DNA of 6,779 nt from DSOS01 sp035286585 (GTDB lineage: Bacteria; Chloroflexota; Anaerolineae; Anaerolineales; UBA4823): the NCBI GenBank assembly GCA_035286585.1, contig DATEDC010000149.1, positions 1-6,779 of the forward strand, in the 5' to 3' direction. Each line of letters begins with the position of its first letter. The first letter of the stretch is position 1. Below the pieces are notes generated by a model. The model had not been told where the DNA came from. It searched no databases and was given only the letters and a program-made list of their open reading frames with translations. Made by a program: the position numbers and the translations under genes. Shown piece by piece: positions 1-6,128 of the stretch.

Positions 1-52
1 GTTGGCAGTTCAAACATTGACATTCGTGTACTTGAAGGTCCACCGGGTTCAT
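1..52 (-). CDS. Start of an unidentified minus-strand gene, truncated by the window edge
   Basis: An ATG at 52-50 opens a frame that stays open to the window edge and reads MNPVDLQVHECQCLNCQ. A GTG in the same frame at 43-41 is an alternative start. A perfect Shine-Dalgarno AGGAGG lies at 58-53. It abuts the ATG but sits 9 nt from the GTG, so the GTG (product starting with residue 4) is the better-spaced start. A perfect TATAAT lies a little upstream at 85-80. The visible residues contain C-x-C-x2-C, which could be the beginning of a zinc-binding or redox site. Some transposases and regulators begin with such a cluster, but 17 residues cannot identify the family. The case rests on the RBS and -10 being correctly ordered. 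The short open frame alone would not be significant. Confidence 0.42.
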   Translation of the reverse strand, partial: MNPVDLQVHECQCLNCQ

Positions 53-79
53 CCTCCTCTCGATGGCGAGTGTTCCGCC

Positions 80-85
80 ATTATA
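80..85 (-). promoter_or_regulatory. Candidate -10 element for the left-edge gene
   Basis: The minus strand reads TATAAT here, a perfect sigma-70-type -10 hexamer, 22 nt before AGGAGG (58-53). No good -35 is visible at 16-18 nt spacing; the best is TTCTTT. A TG dinucleotide just upstream (TGCTATATAAT) might act as an extended -10 if TATATA is the true hexamer. Transcription would start near 73. Confidence 0.35.
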
Positions 86-97
86 TAGCAGGATAAA

Positions 98-134
98 CCG
101 TAAAGAATTAATCCGCGGAGTTATTTATTTACGG
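98..134. repeat. 7-bp inverted repeat CCGTAAA / TTTACGG upstream of the left-edge promoter
   Basis: CCGTAAA at 98-104 is matched by TTTACGG at 128-134 with a 23-nt spacer. Flanking AA/TT extend it if one G is bulged. It overlaps the place where the -35 of the left-edge gene would lie, so it could be an operator. On the plus strand a T-run follows at 145-150, which weakly resembles a terminator, but the loop is long and the stem is A+T-rich. Its function is undecided. Confidence 0.25.
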
Positions 135-253
135 GTTCTAAGTATTTTTTACTTTGCAACCATGCTCCGCCCTTTCGACATTTAAACAATATCGACGGGC
201 GTGGTATTACTCCCCCATGCTAGTTAAAGTAATCTGTGCACATCTTGACCATG

Positions 254-398
254 AGCACCTATACGCGTCTCCCTTCGATCTCGGCCGCTGATTTAAAACA
301 CGAGATCATTGATTTGATGTGGTAAAATCAAAAACGCGTTTAAGGTGCTAACCGGTGCCTGCGACGCAAAGCCTCGATCAGTTGCCGCTGGTCGGGGC
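254..398 (+). ncRNA. Candidate structured RNA: three-way junction plus adjacent hairpin
   Basis: The outer stem pairs AGCACCT (254-260) with AGGTGCT (343-349) and ACGCGT (263-268) with ACGCGT (334-339), with a 2x3 internal loop between them. Two hairpins lie inside it. GATCTCG (277-283) pairs with CGAGATC (301-307), and TTGATTT (309-315) pairs with AAATCAA (325-331), one base after the first hairpin. Downstream, 371-381 pairs with 388-398 as an 11-bp stem around the hexaloop TTGCCG. It includes two T.G wobbles (374-395 and 378-391), which are stable only if the plus strand is transcribed. That gives the tentative strand. No known RNA family, tRNA, ribozyme core or attC-type site was recognised, and no convincing promoter was found. 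The elements could also be a DNA cruciform or operator, or chance. Confidence 0.3.
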
Positions 399-715
399 AT
401 CTCTTTATGTGTTGGTTGGTTTAGACGATGGGTTCAGTTAGATTGGTCCACCTCACATGAATCAAGGATTACAACACAAACTTCCGTTGAGGGAATAATA
501 AAATAGAATCGTCTGGTTTTATGCAAATCCCACCCCTTGTAACGTCAAGGCCTGTTCGCTGACTGGGTTTTTAACTCACTTAACGATCAATGTGAGTGTC
601 TCATTCTCCCAGAATGCCCAGTATTTAGATATATACGAAGGGTGATTAGCCTTGCCCCCGCATTAAAATATTATGCCTCGAATGCGTGGTAGACTAACAG
701 AAGTGGAGAGCGGGC

Positions 716-781
716 GTAATATTGAAACGTTAACCTTACAAATATGATAGTAACATAAAAAAATTTCCAAGTCAATATTAC
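716..781. repeat. Perfect 10-bp inverted repeat beside the IS target site
   Basis: GTAATATTGA at 716-725 is exactly the reverse complement of TCAATATTAC at 772-781. The A+T-rich spacer is 46 nt. The right arm ends one base before the direct repeat that flanks the insertion sequence. It may be a relic of a small mobile element, a cruciform-forming site, or chance in A+T-rich DNA. Confidence 0.4.
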
Positions 782-782
782 T

Positions 783-790
783 CACATGGA
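783..790. repeat. Target-site duplication, left copy (CACATGGA)
   Basis: The octamer CACATGGA directly abuts the left terminal inverted repeat and recurs directly abutting the right end. The adjoining outer bases differ (T at 782, C at 2002), so the duplication is exactly 8 bp. IS256, ISL3, IS66 and other DDE families commonly make 8-bp duplications. Confidence 0.85.
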
Positions 791-813
791 GTGTTTGTAA
801 CACAAGCGGTTGG
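791..813 (+). repeat. Left terminal inverted repeat of the insertion sequence
   Basis: Read inward, the end is GTGTTTGTAACA followed by CAAGCGGTTGG. It matches the right end read inward at 19 of 23 positions, with mismatches at positions 4, 5, 13 and 21. The match stops after position 23. Confidence 0.88.
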
Positions 814-864
814 CGAAATCTTAGAATTGGTATAGGCGCAATGCTCTCCGCTCAATTTTCTTCT

Positions 865-1911
865 CTACCAGGCCACCCCCGAGCCACTCAGCAACAAGGC
901 CGCCCACATGCCCAGTTGGGATTTGTAACCCCGCACGGTGCGGCTGCGCATCTTCATGCGCCCGATGACTTGCTCGGTGCCATTGTTGGTCCAGGGCACA
1001 TCCTTCTGCCAGTCGAAGACCCGATAACTGCGCCAATGTTCACTCAAACGGATCAGCAAATCCCGCAATTGTTCCAGCGGCAAGCGCGGCTGGTCTAGAG
1101 CCGATTGGCGTCCGGGGAGCTGTTTCCACAGTTCATACAGACGCTTGCTTCCCTCTGGCGGCAATTCAGCCAGCAAGGCTTTGATTTCCTCCAAGACCCA
1201 TCCCCAGTCTTTGGGGACGGTCTCCCGCAGCTCATGCAAAGTGCGACCCACCCAGCGGCGCACATGGAACTGGCAGACCTGGTGCTCCACCCCCAGTTTC
1301 TCGGCCACCTGGCGGAAACTCGCCAGGTCATCGGTGACGATCACGCTCACTCCTAATCGCTTGACCAGCGGCTCCAAGAAGCGTCGCACGGCTTGCGGAT
1401 TGGCTTCATCCACCTGCCCAATGGCCACTGGTCGCCCGTCGCCCAGATCGACCGCGATCAGCACTGGCCGCTTCCGCCCCTTCAGGAGCGGATAGACCCC
1501 ATCCAGCCCCAGCACGCGCACCGGGTTCCAGTGGTGGCGCTTCTCCAGTCGATCGGCCTGCTCCTGCAAGTCCCGCCAGACCGTCATGTGGCTGAGTTTC
1601 ACCCCGAAAGGGGCCAGGGCGATCACCACACTGCGCAGACTCATGCCCAACACCCAATAGATCGCCACCAGCTTGCGCAGCCGTTGGGTCTGATCCGCCT
1701 GGTCAACGCCTGCTGGGTAGTGGCGAAAGCTGCGATGACAGTGACAGCAGCGGTAGCGATAGACCTGCACGCGGCGATAACGGTTATCGCGCACGGGCTT
1801 GCGCACCTTTCCCCAGCGTTGGAAGGTCACTCCCTTACAGTATGGACAGGTTTTGGGATGAACTTCCGTTTTGCGCTTGACTTCCGGCAGCTTTAGGACG
1901 ACAATCGACAT
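865..1911 (-). CDS. DDE-type IS transposase with C-x2-H motif
   Basis: The 348-aa protein would cut and join the element's ends. The N-terminus has a likely zinc finger, with C22-P-Y-C25 paired with C55/C58 in a CCHC cluster. A helix-turn-helix-like stretch follows at about 85-115 (MSLRSVVIALAPFG...MTVWRDL). The catalytic core shows D137 in LGLDGVY, D194 or D195 in IVTDD, and E313 in NNGTEQVIGRMK with K320 seven residues after the Glu, as is usual for DDE enzymes. C213-Q-F-H216 between the second Asp and the Glu matches the C/D-x2-H motif known from IS256/MULE-like transposases. The start is the ATG at 1911-1909, preceded by CAGGAG with 6-nt spacing. No frameshift or internal stop is seen. 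The C-terminus ends soon after the catalytic Glu block, and the stop is 74 bp from the left IS end. DDE identity is secure; family assignment is open. Confidence 0.9.
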   Translation of the reverse strand: MSIVVLKLPEVKRKTEVHPKTCPYCKGVTFQRWGKVRKPVRDNRYRRVQVYRYRCCHCHRSFRHYPAGVDQADQTQRLRKLVAIYWVLGMSLRSVVIALAPFGVKLSHMTVWRDLQEQADRLEKRHHWNPVRVLGLDGVYPLLKGRKRPVLIAVDLGDGRPVAIGQVDEANPQAVRRFLEPLVKRLGVSVIVTDDLASFRQVAEKLGVEHQVCQFHVRRWVGRTLHELRETVPKDWGWVLEEIKALLAELPPEGSKRLYELWKQLPGRQSALDQPRLPLEQLRDLLIRLSEHWRSYRVFDWQKDVPWTNNGTEQVIGRMKMRSRTVRGYKSQLGMWAALLLSGSGVAW

Positions 1912-1926
1912 GGCAGGCTCCTGTTA

Positions 1927-1950
1927 GATGGCGGTTGGGGAACTACCATC
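1927..1950 (-). promoter_or_regulatory. Hairpin just upstream of the transposase ribosome-binding site
   Basis: In the minus-strand transcript GATGG pairs with CCATC and an inner GTT pairs with AAC around a CCCC loop, with a 2x2 internal mismatch. It ends 3 nt before CAGGAG (1923-1918). The likely start of transcription from the element's own promoter (about 1941) lies inside the hairpin, so native mRNA would lack its 5' arm while transcripts arriving from outside would contain both arms. A comparable arrangement in IS10 and IS50 limits translation from impinging transcripts. Here the SD is adjacent to the stem, not inside it, so the effect is inferred. Confidence 0.45.
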
Positions 1951-1977
1951 TTACTCGGAGCTTGCTCTTTTTGTCAA
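1948..1977 (-). promoter_or_regulatory. Candidate transposase promoter (TTGACA / TAAGAT)
   Basis: A perfect -35 TTGACA lies at 1977-1972. After an 18-nt spacer comes TAAGAT (1953-1948), a 4/6 match to TATAAT. It sits between the right inverted repeat and the transposase start, pointing at the gene. Confidence 0.55.
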
Positions 1978-1979
1978 AA

Positions 1980-2002
1980 CCCACCGCTTATGTTACAGTC
2001 AC
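1980..2002 (-). repeat. Right terminal inverted repeat of the insertion sequence
   Basis: Read inward on the minus strand it is GTGACTGTAACA followed by TAAGCGGTGGG, matching the left end at 19 of 23 positions. It lies on the transposase-promoter side of the element. Confidence 0.88.
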
Positions 2003-2010
2003 CACATGGA
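2003..2010. repeat. Target-site duplication, right copy (CACATGGA)
   Basis: An exact direct repeat of 783-790, abutting the right IS end. Removing the element and one copy would rejoin ...ATTACT-CACATGGA-AATATAT..., an A+T-rich intergenic site 59 bp past the sulfotransferase stop. Confidence 0.85.
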
Positions 2011-2068
2011 AATATATCAGCGCAAACCCCCTAAAAAAGGATATCTCTTATAGCCAGTCCGCTGAAGT

Positions 2069-2692
2069 TTATTTCGATATTCGCTGGCGGTATAATGATG
2101 GATCAATTACGCCCAGCATCTTTTCCTCATCCAGACCACCACCCATAAATATATTAATCTCCGCTACCAGCGGCCTTGGTTTTTCTATGAGTTGGTTATA
2201 GTTGATGTCAATCCGGGTGGCATTGGCTTGCGAATCAATCCAGCGATCAATCTGCTGAAGATTCTTTTCAAAAATCTCAGCCATTTGATCATCGCTGACC
2301 TTATCAGGATTTTCACCGCGGTTGATTAGCATCCTCCGTTGGGAAGCTAATATCTCCTCCATTGCCCGGCGCATAAAGACAATGCGATAGCGATAACCAG
2401 CGGGAAGATAGGGCAGCAATGTTGAGATCACCTTCACCACTTTGCCGCGCGACCTGGCTATCCAGAAATGTTCACCATTTATGAGTTTTTTGACCTCCTC
2501 AAGCTCGTAATAACCAGCCGGGTTGTCAGCATCAGCTTCCCTTAGATTATCTGTCAGCACCTCTAATCCACCCGCCGCGAGCATACTCATCATTAGTGAA
2601 GTCCCAGAACGCGGTAATCCCGAAACAATGATAATAAAATCTCGAGAGTTCCCTTTTTTAAACAGTCGAAAAAATATTTTTTTCATTAACAT
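2069..2692 (-). CDS. Small sulfotransferase-like protein
   Basis: The 207-aa protein probably binds PAPS and transfers sulfate to an unknown acceptor. SGLPRSGTS at 24-32, after a hydrophobic beta strand (FIIIV), matches the 5'-phosphosulfate-binding loop of sulfotransferases. A second strand ending IVFMRRAMEEILASQ at 104-118 fits the 3'-phosphate-binding region, with R109 and S117 in the usual R-x7-S layout. No signal peptide or membrane segment is seen, so it should be cytoplasmic. The start at 2692 gives MLMKK; the ATG two codons on is equally possible, and neither has a good Shine-Dalgarno. It follows the kinase by 47 nt and is the last gene before the insertion sequence. Its 5' end is more A+T-rich (Lys/Phe/Ile-rich) than the kinase and nrdJ, hinting at separate acquisition. 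A generic P-loop fold is the alternative reading. Confidence 0.72.
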   Translation of the reverse strand: MLMKKIFFRLFKKGNSRDFIIIVSGLPRSGTSLMMSMLAAGGLEVLTDNLREADADNPAGYYELEEVKKLINGEHFWIARSRGKVVKVISTLLPYLPAGYRYRIVFMRRAMEEILASQRRMLINRGENPDKVSDDQMAEIFEKNLQQIDRWIDSQANATRIDINYNQLIEKPRPLVAEINIFMGGGLDEEKMLGVIDPSLYRQRISK

Positions 2693-2739
2693 TCAAGCTA
2701 AAACAAGTCCCTTAATTACGTCGCAATGCTATGGGCAAT

Positions 2740-3390
2740 TCAGCCCTTTTCGTTGGGGAAAACGACCTCTTCCCTGCCGGCGAGCTTATCCTGTATGCGC
2801 TGCACGACGATATCCAGGTGCCGAGATTTATTCACAAAGTCCAGGTCGTCAGTGCGGATGGTCAGAACCGGGCAGATGTCGAAGACCTGCATCCAATCTT
2901 TATAGAAAGATTCGAGCAGGGAGAGATAATCCTCGCTAATGCCGCTCTCGATGGGGCGGCCGCGCCGCCGGATGCGCTTGATCAACACGCTGGCTGGAGC
3001 GTGGAGGTAGATGAGCAGGTCAGGAGACGGCAGCTTGGAGACCACCAACTCGAAAACCCGGCGGTATGCTAGGTAGTCGCGCTCATCCAGGTTGCCCAAT
3101 TGGTGCAGGGCGCGGGCGAATATATAGGCGTCTTCGTAGATGCTGCGGTCCAAGATGACGGAGTGAGGCAGCTCTGCCATCTCCAGATACTGCTGGGCGC
3201 GGTGACCGAGGAAGAAGATTTGCAGATGAAATGACCAGGAGCGCATATCCGCATAGAAATCCGGCAGATAGGGGTTGTCCGCCACCGATTCGAAGGCGGT
3301 CTGCCACCCCAGGCGCGCACCCAACCTTTCAGTGAGAGAGGTTTTTCCTGCGCCGATGTTGCCAGCGACCAGGACCAGGCGTTTGGTCAT
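2740..3390 (-). CDS. Deoxynucleoside kinase (dGK/dAK/dCK family)
   Basis: The 216-aa enzyme phosphorylates a deoxynucleoside to its 5'-monophosphate for dNTP salvage in the cytoplasm. The Walker A loop is GNIGAGKTS at 10-18. FESVADNPYL at 33-42 carries the likely base E34, and the FYADMRSWSFHLQ...FLGHR block at 45-64 forms the nucleoside site. The DRSIYED motif lies at 81-87 (D81-R82-S83), and the arginine-rich lid KRIRRRGRPIE spans about 138-148. These match bacterial deoxyguanosine/deoxyadenosine kinases in order and length; substrate preference cannot be read from the sequence. The start is the ATG at 3390-3388, only 39 nt after the nrdJ stop and without a strong Shine-Dalgarno, so it is probably co-transcribed with nrdJ. 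The pairing joins salvage to de novo dNTP synthesis. Confidence 0.9.
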   Translation of the reverse strand: MTKRLVLVAGNIGAGKTSLTERLGARLGWQTAFESVADNPYLPDFYADMRSWSFHLQIFFLGHRAQQYLEMAELPHSVILDRSIYEDAYIFARALHQLGNLDERDYLAYRRVFELVVSKLPSPDLLIYLHAPASVLIKRIRRRGRPIESGISEDYLSLLESFYKDWMQVFDICPVLTIRTDDLDFVNKSRHLDIVVQRIQDKLAGREEVVFPNEKG

Positions 3391-3429
3391 ACCAGCTTTA
3401 GTTATACCAGGTATCTGCGAAACCCGCTA

Positions 3430-6054
3430 TCAGCACTCGCTGAAGCCGCAGCCATAACATTTGCGGCATCCCTCTTCATTTACTACGGCAGCCTGCCCGC
3501 ACTCGGGACATAGATCGCCGAATGTGAAGAGCGACGGCTGATTTTGAGGCACCTCATCTCCACTCAAAGCCCGCTGTGCGGATTCGCTCATTTGATTGTA
3601 GCCGTTATCGCCCTCAAGCTCGCTCTCGCTGGGCGGTGCGTCTTCTCGCTCGATCGAGTTCTCCAGGTATTCCGCCAGCAGTTGCGCCACCCCGTCTGGG
3701 AGCGAACGCACCCGGTTAGGACCGAATCCCAGGGAGCGTCCACCGCCAATACCCGAGAGCTGGCGCCAGACTTCCTTCAGGCGCTCACGCGGGGCGACGG
3801 GCGAAGCGAGCCGCAAGGTGTAAGAAATCAAACGACCGATCGCTTCTGAAACCGCAGCGGTATCCGAGCCAGCCTTGGCGGTATTGATAAACACCTCAAA
3901 GGGCTGGTGACCGCCGTTCTCATTGATGGTGACAAATGCTTTCCCGAGCGGGGTGCTGATGCTGTAGGTGTAGCCGCGCAGGCTGCGCGGGCGCGGTTTT
4001 TTCTTGTCATGCCACATTGCGATCTGTTCAGCCTGCTCCTGGGTCATCAGATTGGATTCAACCGCCTCTACCTTTTGCCTGGCAGTCGCTTTGGTCTCCA
4101 GGACAACCTTCTGACGGGAGCCGGTCACGTAGACGGTGATACCCTTGCAGCCAAGTCTCCAGGCTAACTGGTAGGCTGTTGCTACATCCTCTACGCTCGC
4201 CTCGGCTGGAAAATTAACCGTCTTGCTGAGTGAATTATCAACAAATGCCTGGATGGCAGCCTGCATACGAACGTGCTCTTCTGCGGTGATATCCGCAGAG
4301 ACCACGTAAGTGTGGCGGATGTCAGTTGGTAGCTCCTCCAAACCCTGGCAGGTGCCCACTTCCATCACGTGTTCGATTGCCGCCTGGCGAGCGTGTTCGT
4401 TCAGTCCGGCCCCGATGAGCGCTTTCTCGAACAGCGGGCTGGTATAGGTCAGCTTGAGATCTTTGCCGTTATCGTTGACATGCCGGTAATAAGCCAGCGC
4501 AAAGACGGGTTCGCAGCCGTAGCCTTCGCAGCCAGCAACGGTAGCGATCGTTCCGGTAGGCGCGACGGTAGTTTGAGCAGCATTGCGAATGCCATACCTA
4601 CGGATGCCTTCTACAACCAGGTCCCAATCAACCGTAGGGCGTTCCCAATCACGGGTGTAGACATTCAAGGGCTTAGGAGGCTGCCAGGTGAGGTCATCAG
4701 GGTCGTACAGGCTGCCTTTGATCGCCAGGTAAGCCCCCCGGCTTTTAGCCAGCTCGATACTGGTGAGCATGGCATGATAGCGGACGAACTCCATCACCTG
4801 GGCGCCGAATTCCTGACCTTCCGGAGAGCCATAGCGTATGCCAGCGTGGAACATCAGGTCCGCCAATCCCATGATGCCCAGGCCAATCCGCCTGGCGCGG
4901 TAAGCCGCCTCTTTCAATTGGGGGACAGCCGGGACGTAAGCGTTAGCGTCGACGACATCATCCAGGAATATCGTGGAGAGCACGACGCTCTGGCGCAATT
5001 TTTCCCAATCGATGCTGCCGTTCGGTCCTAAATGCTGGGCTAAATTGATCGAGCCGAGACAGCAGTTTTCGTAAGGTCCCAGCCACTGCTCGCCGCATGG
5101 ATTGGTCGCTTCCAGGGCGTACAACTGCGGAACCGGGTTGGAGCGGTTGGCTGCATCCAGGAACAAAACGCCTGGTTCTCCGTTGTGGTGCGCATGGCGA
5201 ACGATTTTCTCGAACAGCTCCCGCGCCGGAACGGTTTTATAGATTTTGATCGGGATGCCCGCTTTTTCAGCTTCTTCGAGCGTGCCGTGAAAATTGTGGT
5301 ACTTCGCCGCGCTGACATCTGGGAAGCGCAATGCCCACAGATCATCGTTCTCAACCGCCTGCATAAAAGCGTCGGTTATACCCACCGAGATATTGAAATT
5401 GGTGATCGCGTTTTCATCCGTCTTACAGGTGATAAATTCTTCGATATCCGGGTGATCGACGCGCAAAACCGCCATGTTTGCGCCCCGGCGGGTGCCGCCC
5501 TGGGCAATTTCCCCAAAGGCTTTATCATACACGCGTAAGAAACCTACCGGACCGGTCGCCTGCCCGGCTGAGGATTTCACCAGGGTGTATTTTGGTCTCA
5601 GGCGCGAGAAAGAGAACCCATTACCGCCGCCCGTTTGCTGGATGAGGGCAGCATCGCGCAAAGTCTGGAAGATACCCGCTGAATCCCTGCCCATATCATC
5701 GCTGATCGGGAGCACAAAGCATGCCGCGAGCTGGCCCAGCAACGTGCCAGCCCCTGTAAATGTGGGTGAATTGGGGAAGAAAGCCTTGGACTCCAGCAGT
5801 TTATAGAACTCCTGCGCCCTCTGAGAAACGTCATCACCCCAGGCTGCCTCTACTTTCGCAACGTGATACGCTACCCGCCAAAACATCTCCTCGACCGTCT
5901 CAATCGGATGACCATCTTTGCCCCGGCGGACATAACGGCGCACGAGCACCTGGCGGGCGTTGTCGCTCAACTCGACATCGATCAGACCTTCAGGCAGCGG
6001 TGGAGTGGATAAGAGACCTTGTTTCGAATTTTTTGCTCGGGATTCATGCAACAT
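3430..6054 (-). CDS. nrdJ: Adenosylcobalamin-dependent (class II) ribonucleotide reductase
   Basis: This 874-aa enzyme reduces ribonucleotides to deoxyribonucleotides by a cobalamin-generated thiyl radical. The N-terminal RNR domain starts near residue 28 (LSDNARQVLVRRY), and no ATP-cone precedes it. NSPTF is at 95-99. The redox cysteine pair is C112 (AACFVLPISDD) and C331 (PYENCCLGSINL). N318, C320 and E322 in NPCGE are the radical-site residues, and APTGTIA at 498-504 binds substrate phosphate. A TSCPD-type domain covers about 688-750 (RPRSLRGYTYSISTPLG...RLISYTLR). An acidic, Ser-rich linker (about 797-838) leads to a Cys-rich tail, C849/C852/C863/C866/C869/C874, whose final C-x4-C probably re-reduces the active site. 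The start ATG at 6054 has AAGGAGA with 7-nt spacing. It lies 74 nt after nrdR. All key residues are present and the gene is full length. Confidence 0.97.
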   Translation of the reverse strand: MLHESRAKNSKQGLLSTPPLPEGLIDVELSDNARQVLVRRYVRRGKDGHPIETVEEMFWRVAYHVAKVEAAWGDDVSQRAQEFYKLLESKAFFPNSPTFTGAGTLLGQLAACFVLPISDDMGRDSAGIFQTLRDAALIQQTGGGNGFSFSRLRPKYTLVKSSAGQATGPVGFLRVYDKAFGEIAQGGTRRGANMAVLRVDHPDIEEFITCKTDENAITNFNISVGITDAFMQAVENDDLWALRFPDVSAAKYHNFHGTLEEAEKAGIPIKIYKTVPARELFEKIVRHAHHNGEPGVLFLDAANRSNPVPQLYALEATNPCGEQWLGPYENCCLGSINLAQHLGPNGSIDWEKLRQSVVLSTIFLDDVVDANAYVPAVPQLKEAAYRARRIGLGIMGLADLMFHAGIRYGSPEGQEFGAQVMEFVRYHAMLTSIELAKSRGAYLAIKGSLYDPDDLTWQPPKPLNVYTRDWERPTVDWDLVVEGIRRYGIRNAAQTTVAPTGTIATVAGCEGYGCEPVFALAYYRHVNDNGKDLKLTYTSPLFEKALIGAGLNEHARQAAIEHVMEVGTCQGLEELPTDIRHTYVVSADITAEEHVRMQAAIQAFVDNSLSKTVNFPAEASVEDVATAYQLAWRLGCKGITVYVTGSRQKVVLETKATARQKVEAVESNLMTQEQAEQIAMWHDKKKPRPRSLRGYTYSISTPLGKAFVTINENGGHQPFEVFINTAKAGSDTAAVSEAIGRLISYTLRLASPVAPRERLKEVWRQLSGIGGGRSLGFGPNRVRSLPDGVAQLLAEYLENSIEREDAPPSESELEGDNGYNQMSESAQRALSGDEVPQNQPSLFTFGDLCPECGQAAVVNEEGCRKCYGCGFSEC

Positions 6055-6075
6055 GATGACGTCTCCTTGGAAACC

Positions 6076-6101
6076 AACAGTAATAATGTTACTCCGCTGT
6101 T
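6076..6101 (-). promoter_or_regulatory. Nested inverted repeat in the nrdR-nrdJ gap
   Basis: On the minus strand AGTAA and TTACT flank a 5-nt centre (6093-6079), enclosed by AACAG (6101-6097) and CTGTT (6080-6076). The outer and inner right arms overlap by two bases, so alternative pairings are possible. It sits 8 nt upstream of the nrdJ Shine-Dalgarno. It does not match the NrdR-box consensus and has no T-run, so it is a candidate operator or leader hairpin, not a terminator. Confidence 0.3.
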
Positions 6102-6128
6102 AAACCCCGTGCGGATAACAGGGACAGC

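Larger units (their letters stand above)
135..782. other. A+T-richer stretch with no protein gene seen
   Basis: Stops are frequent in all frames, and no start plus RBS leading to a plausible protein was found. Base composition is visibly richer in A+T than the genes to the right. The stretch contains the structured element at 254-398 and the inverted repeat at 716-781, both listed separately. Weaker pairings are also present: AGACGAT 423-429 with ATCGTCT 508-514, CCTTG 535-539 with CAAGG 546-550, CTGGG 563-567 with CCCAG 608-612 enclosing ACTCAC 574-579 with GTGAGT 592-597, and CGCATT 659-664 with AATGCG 681-686. Each of these alone could be chance. Confidence 0.6.
791..2002 (-). mobile_element. 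Complete insertion sequence, 1212 bp, single DDE transposase
   Basis: The element is bounded by terminal inverted repeats and an exact 8-bp target duplication and holds one minus-strand transposase gene filling most of its length. The boundaries follow from three coinciding signals: the repeats begin GTG at both ends, 19 of 23 terminal bases match, and CACATGGA flanks both ends. The gene has an intact-looking catalytic triad, its own promoter and its own RBS, so the copy may be functional. It lies downstream of the sulfotransferase stop and is oriented with that operon. The family cannot be fixed by eye. The C-x2-H motif and 8-bp duplication suggest an IS256/MULE-like or ISL3-like group, while the 348-aa protein is short for both. 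Confidence 0.9.

Noticed and set aside
1..96. A plus-strand open frame of 31 codons ending in TAA at 94-96, possibly the tail of a gene, with an inverted repeat after it.
   Set aside because: A frame this short is expected by chance. The minus strand of the same bases has a perfect SD, a perfect -10 and a start codon, which is better evidence, and the following repeat is a poor terminator.
254..358. Integron attC site from the paired ACGCGT/AGCACC arms and the nearby CTAAC.
   Set aside because: The required GTTRRRY/RYYYAAC core pair is not in the right places and no integrase or cassette is present.
716..781. TCAATATTAC as a rolling-circle replication nick site (resembling the TAATATTAC nonamer of CRESS-DNA viruses).
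   Set aside because: The nonamer is not exact, it sits in an arm and not in a loop, and there is no Rep gene.
1393..1896. A long plus-strand frame opposite the transposase.
   Set aside because: It is the antisense shadow of a gene with clear catalytic motifs, and its translation shows no recognisable domain.
2017..2065. TCAGCG / CGCTGA inverted repeat downstream of the sulfotransferase as a terminator.
   Set aside because: Only 6 bp with a loop of 37 nt and no T-run after the stem on the minus strand.
4369..5031. A 220-codon plus-strand frame inside nrdJ.
   Set aside because: It lies opposite a conserved reductase core including the APTGTIA region; such long antisense frames are common in high-G+C genes.
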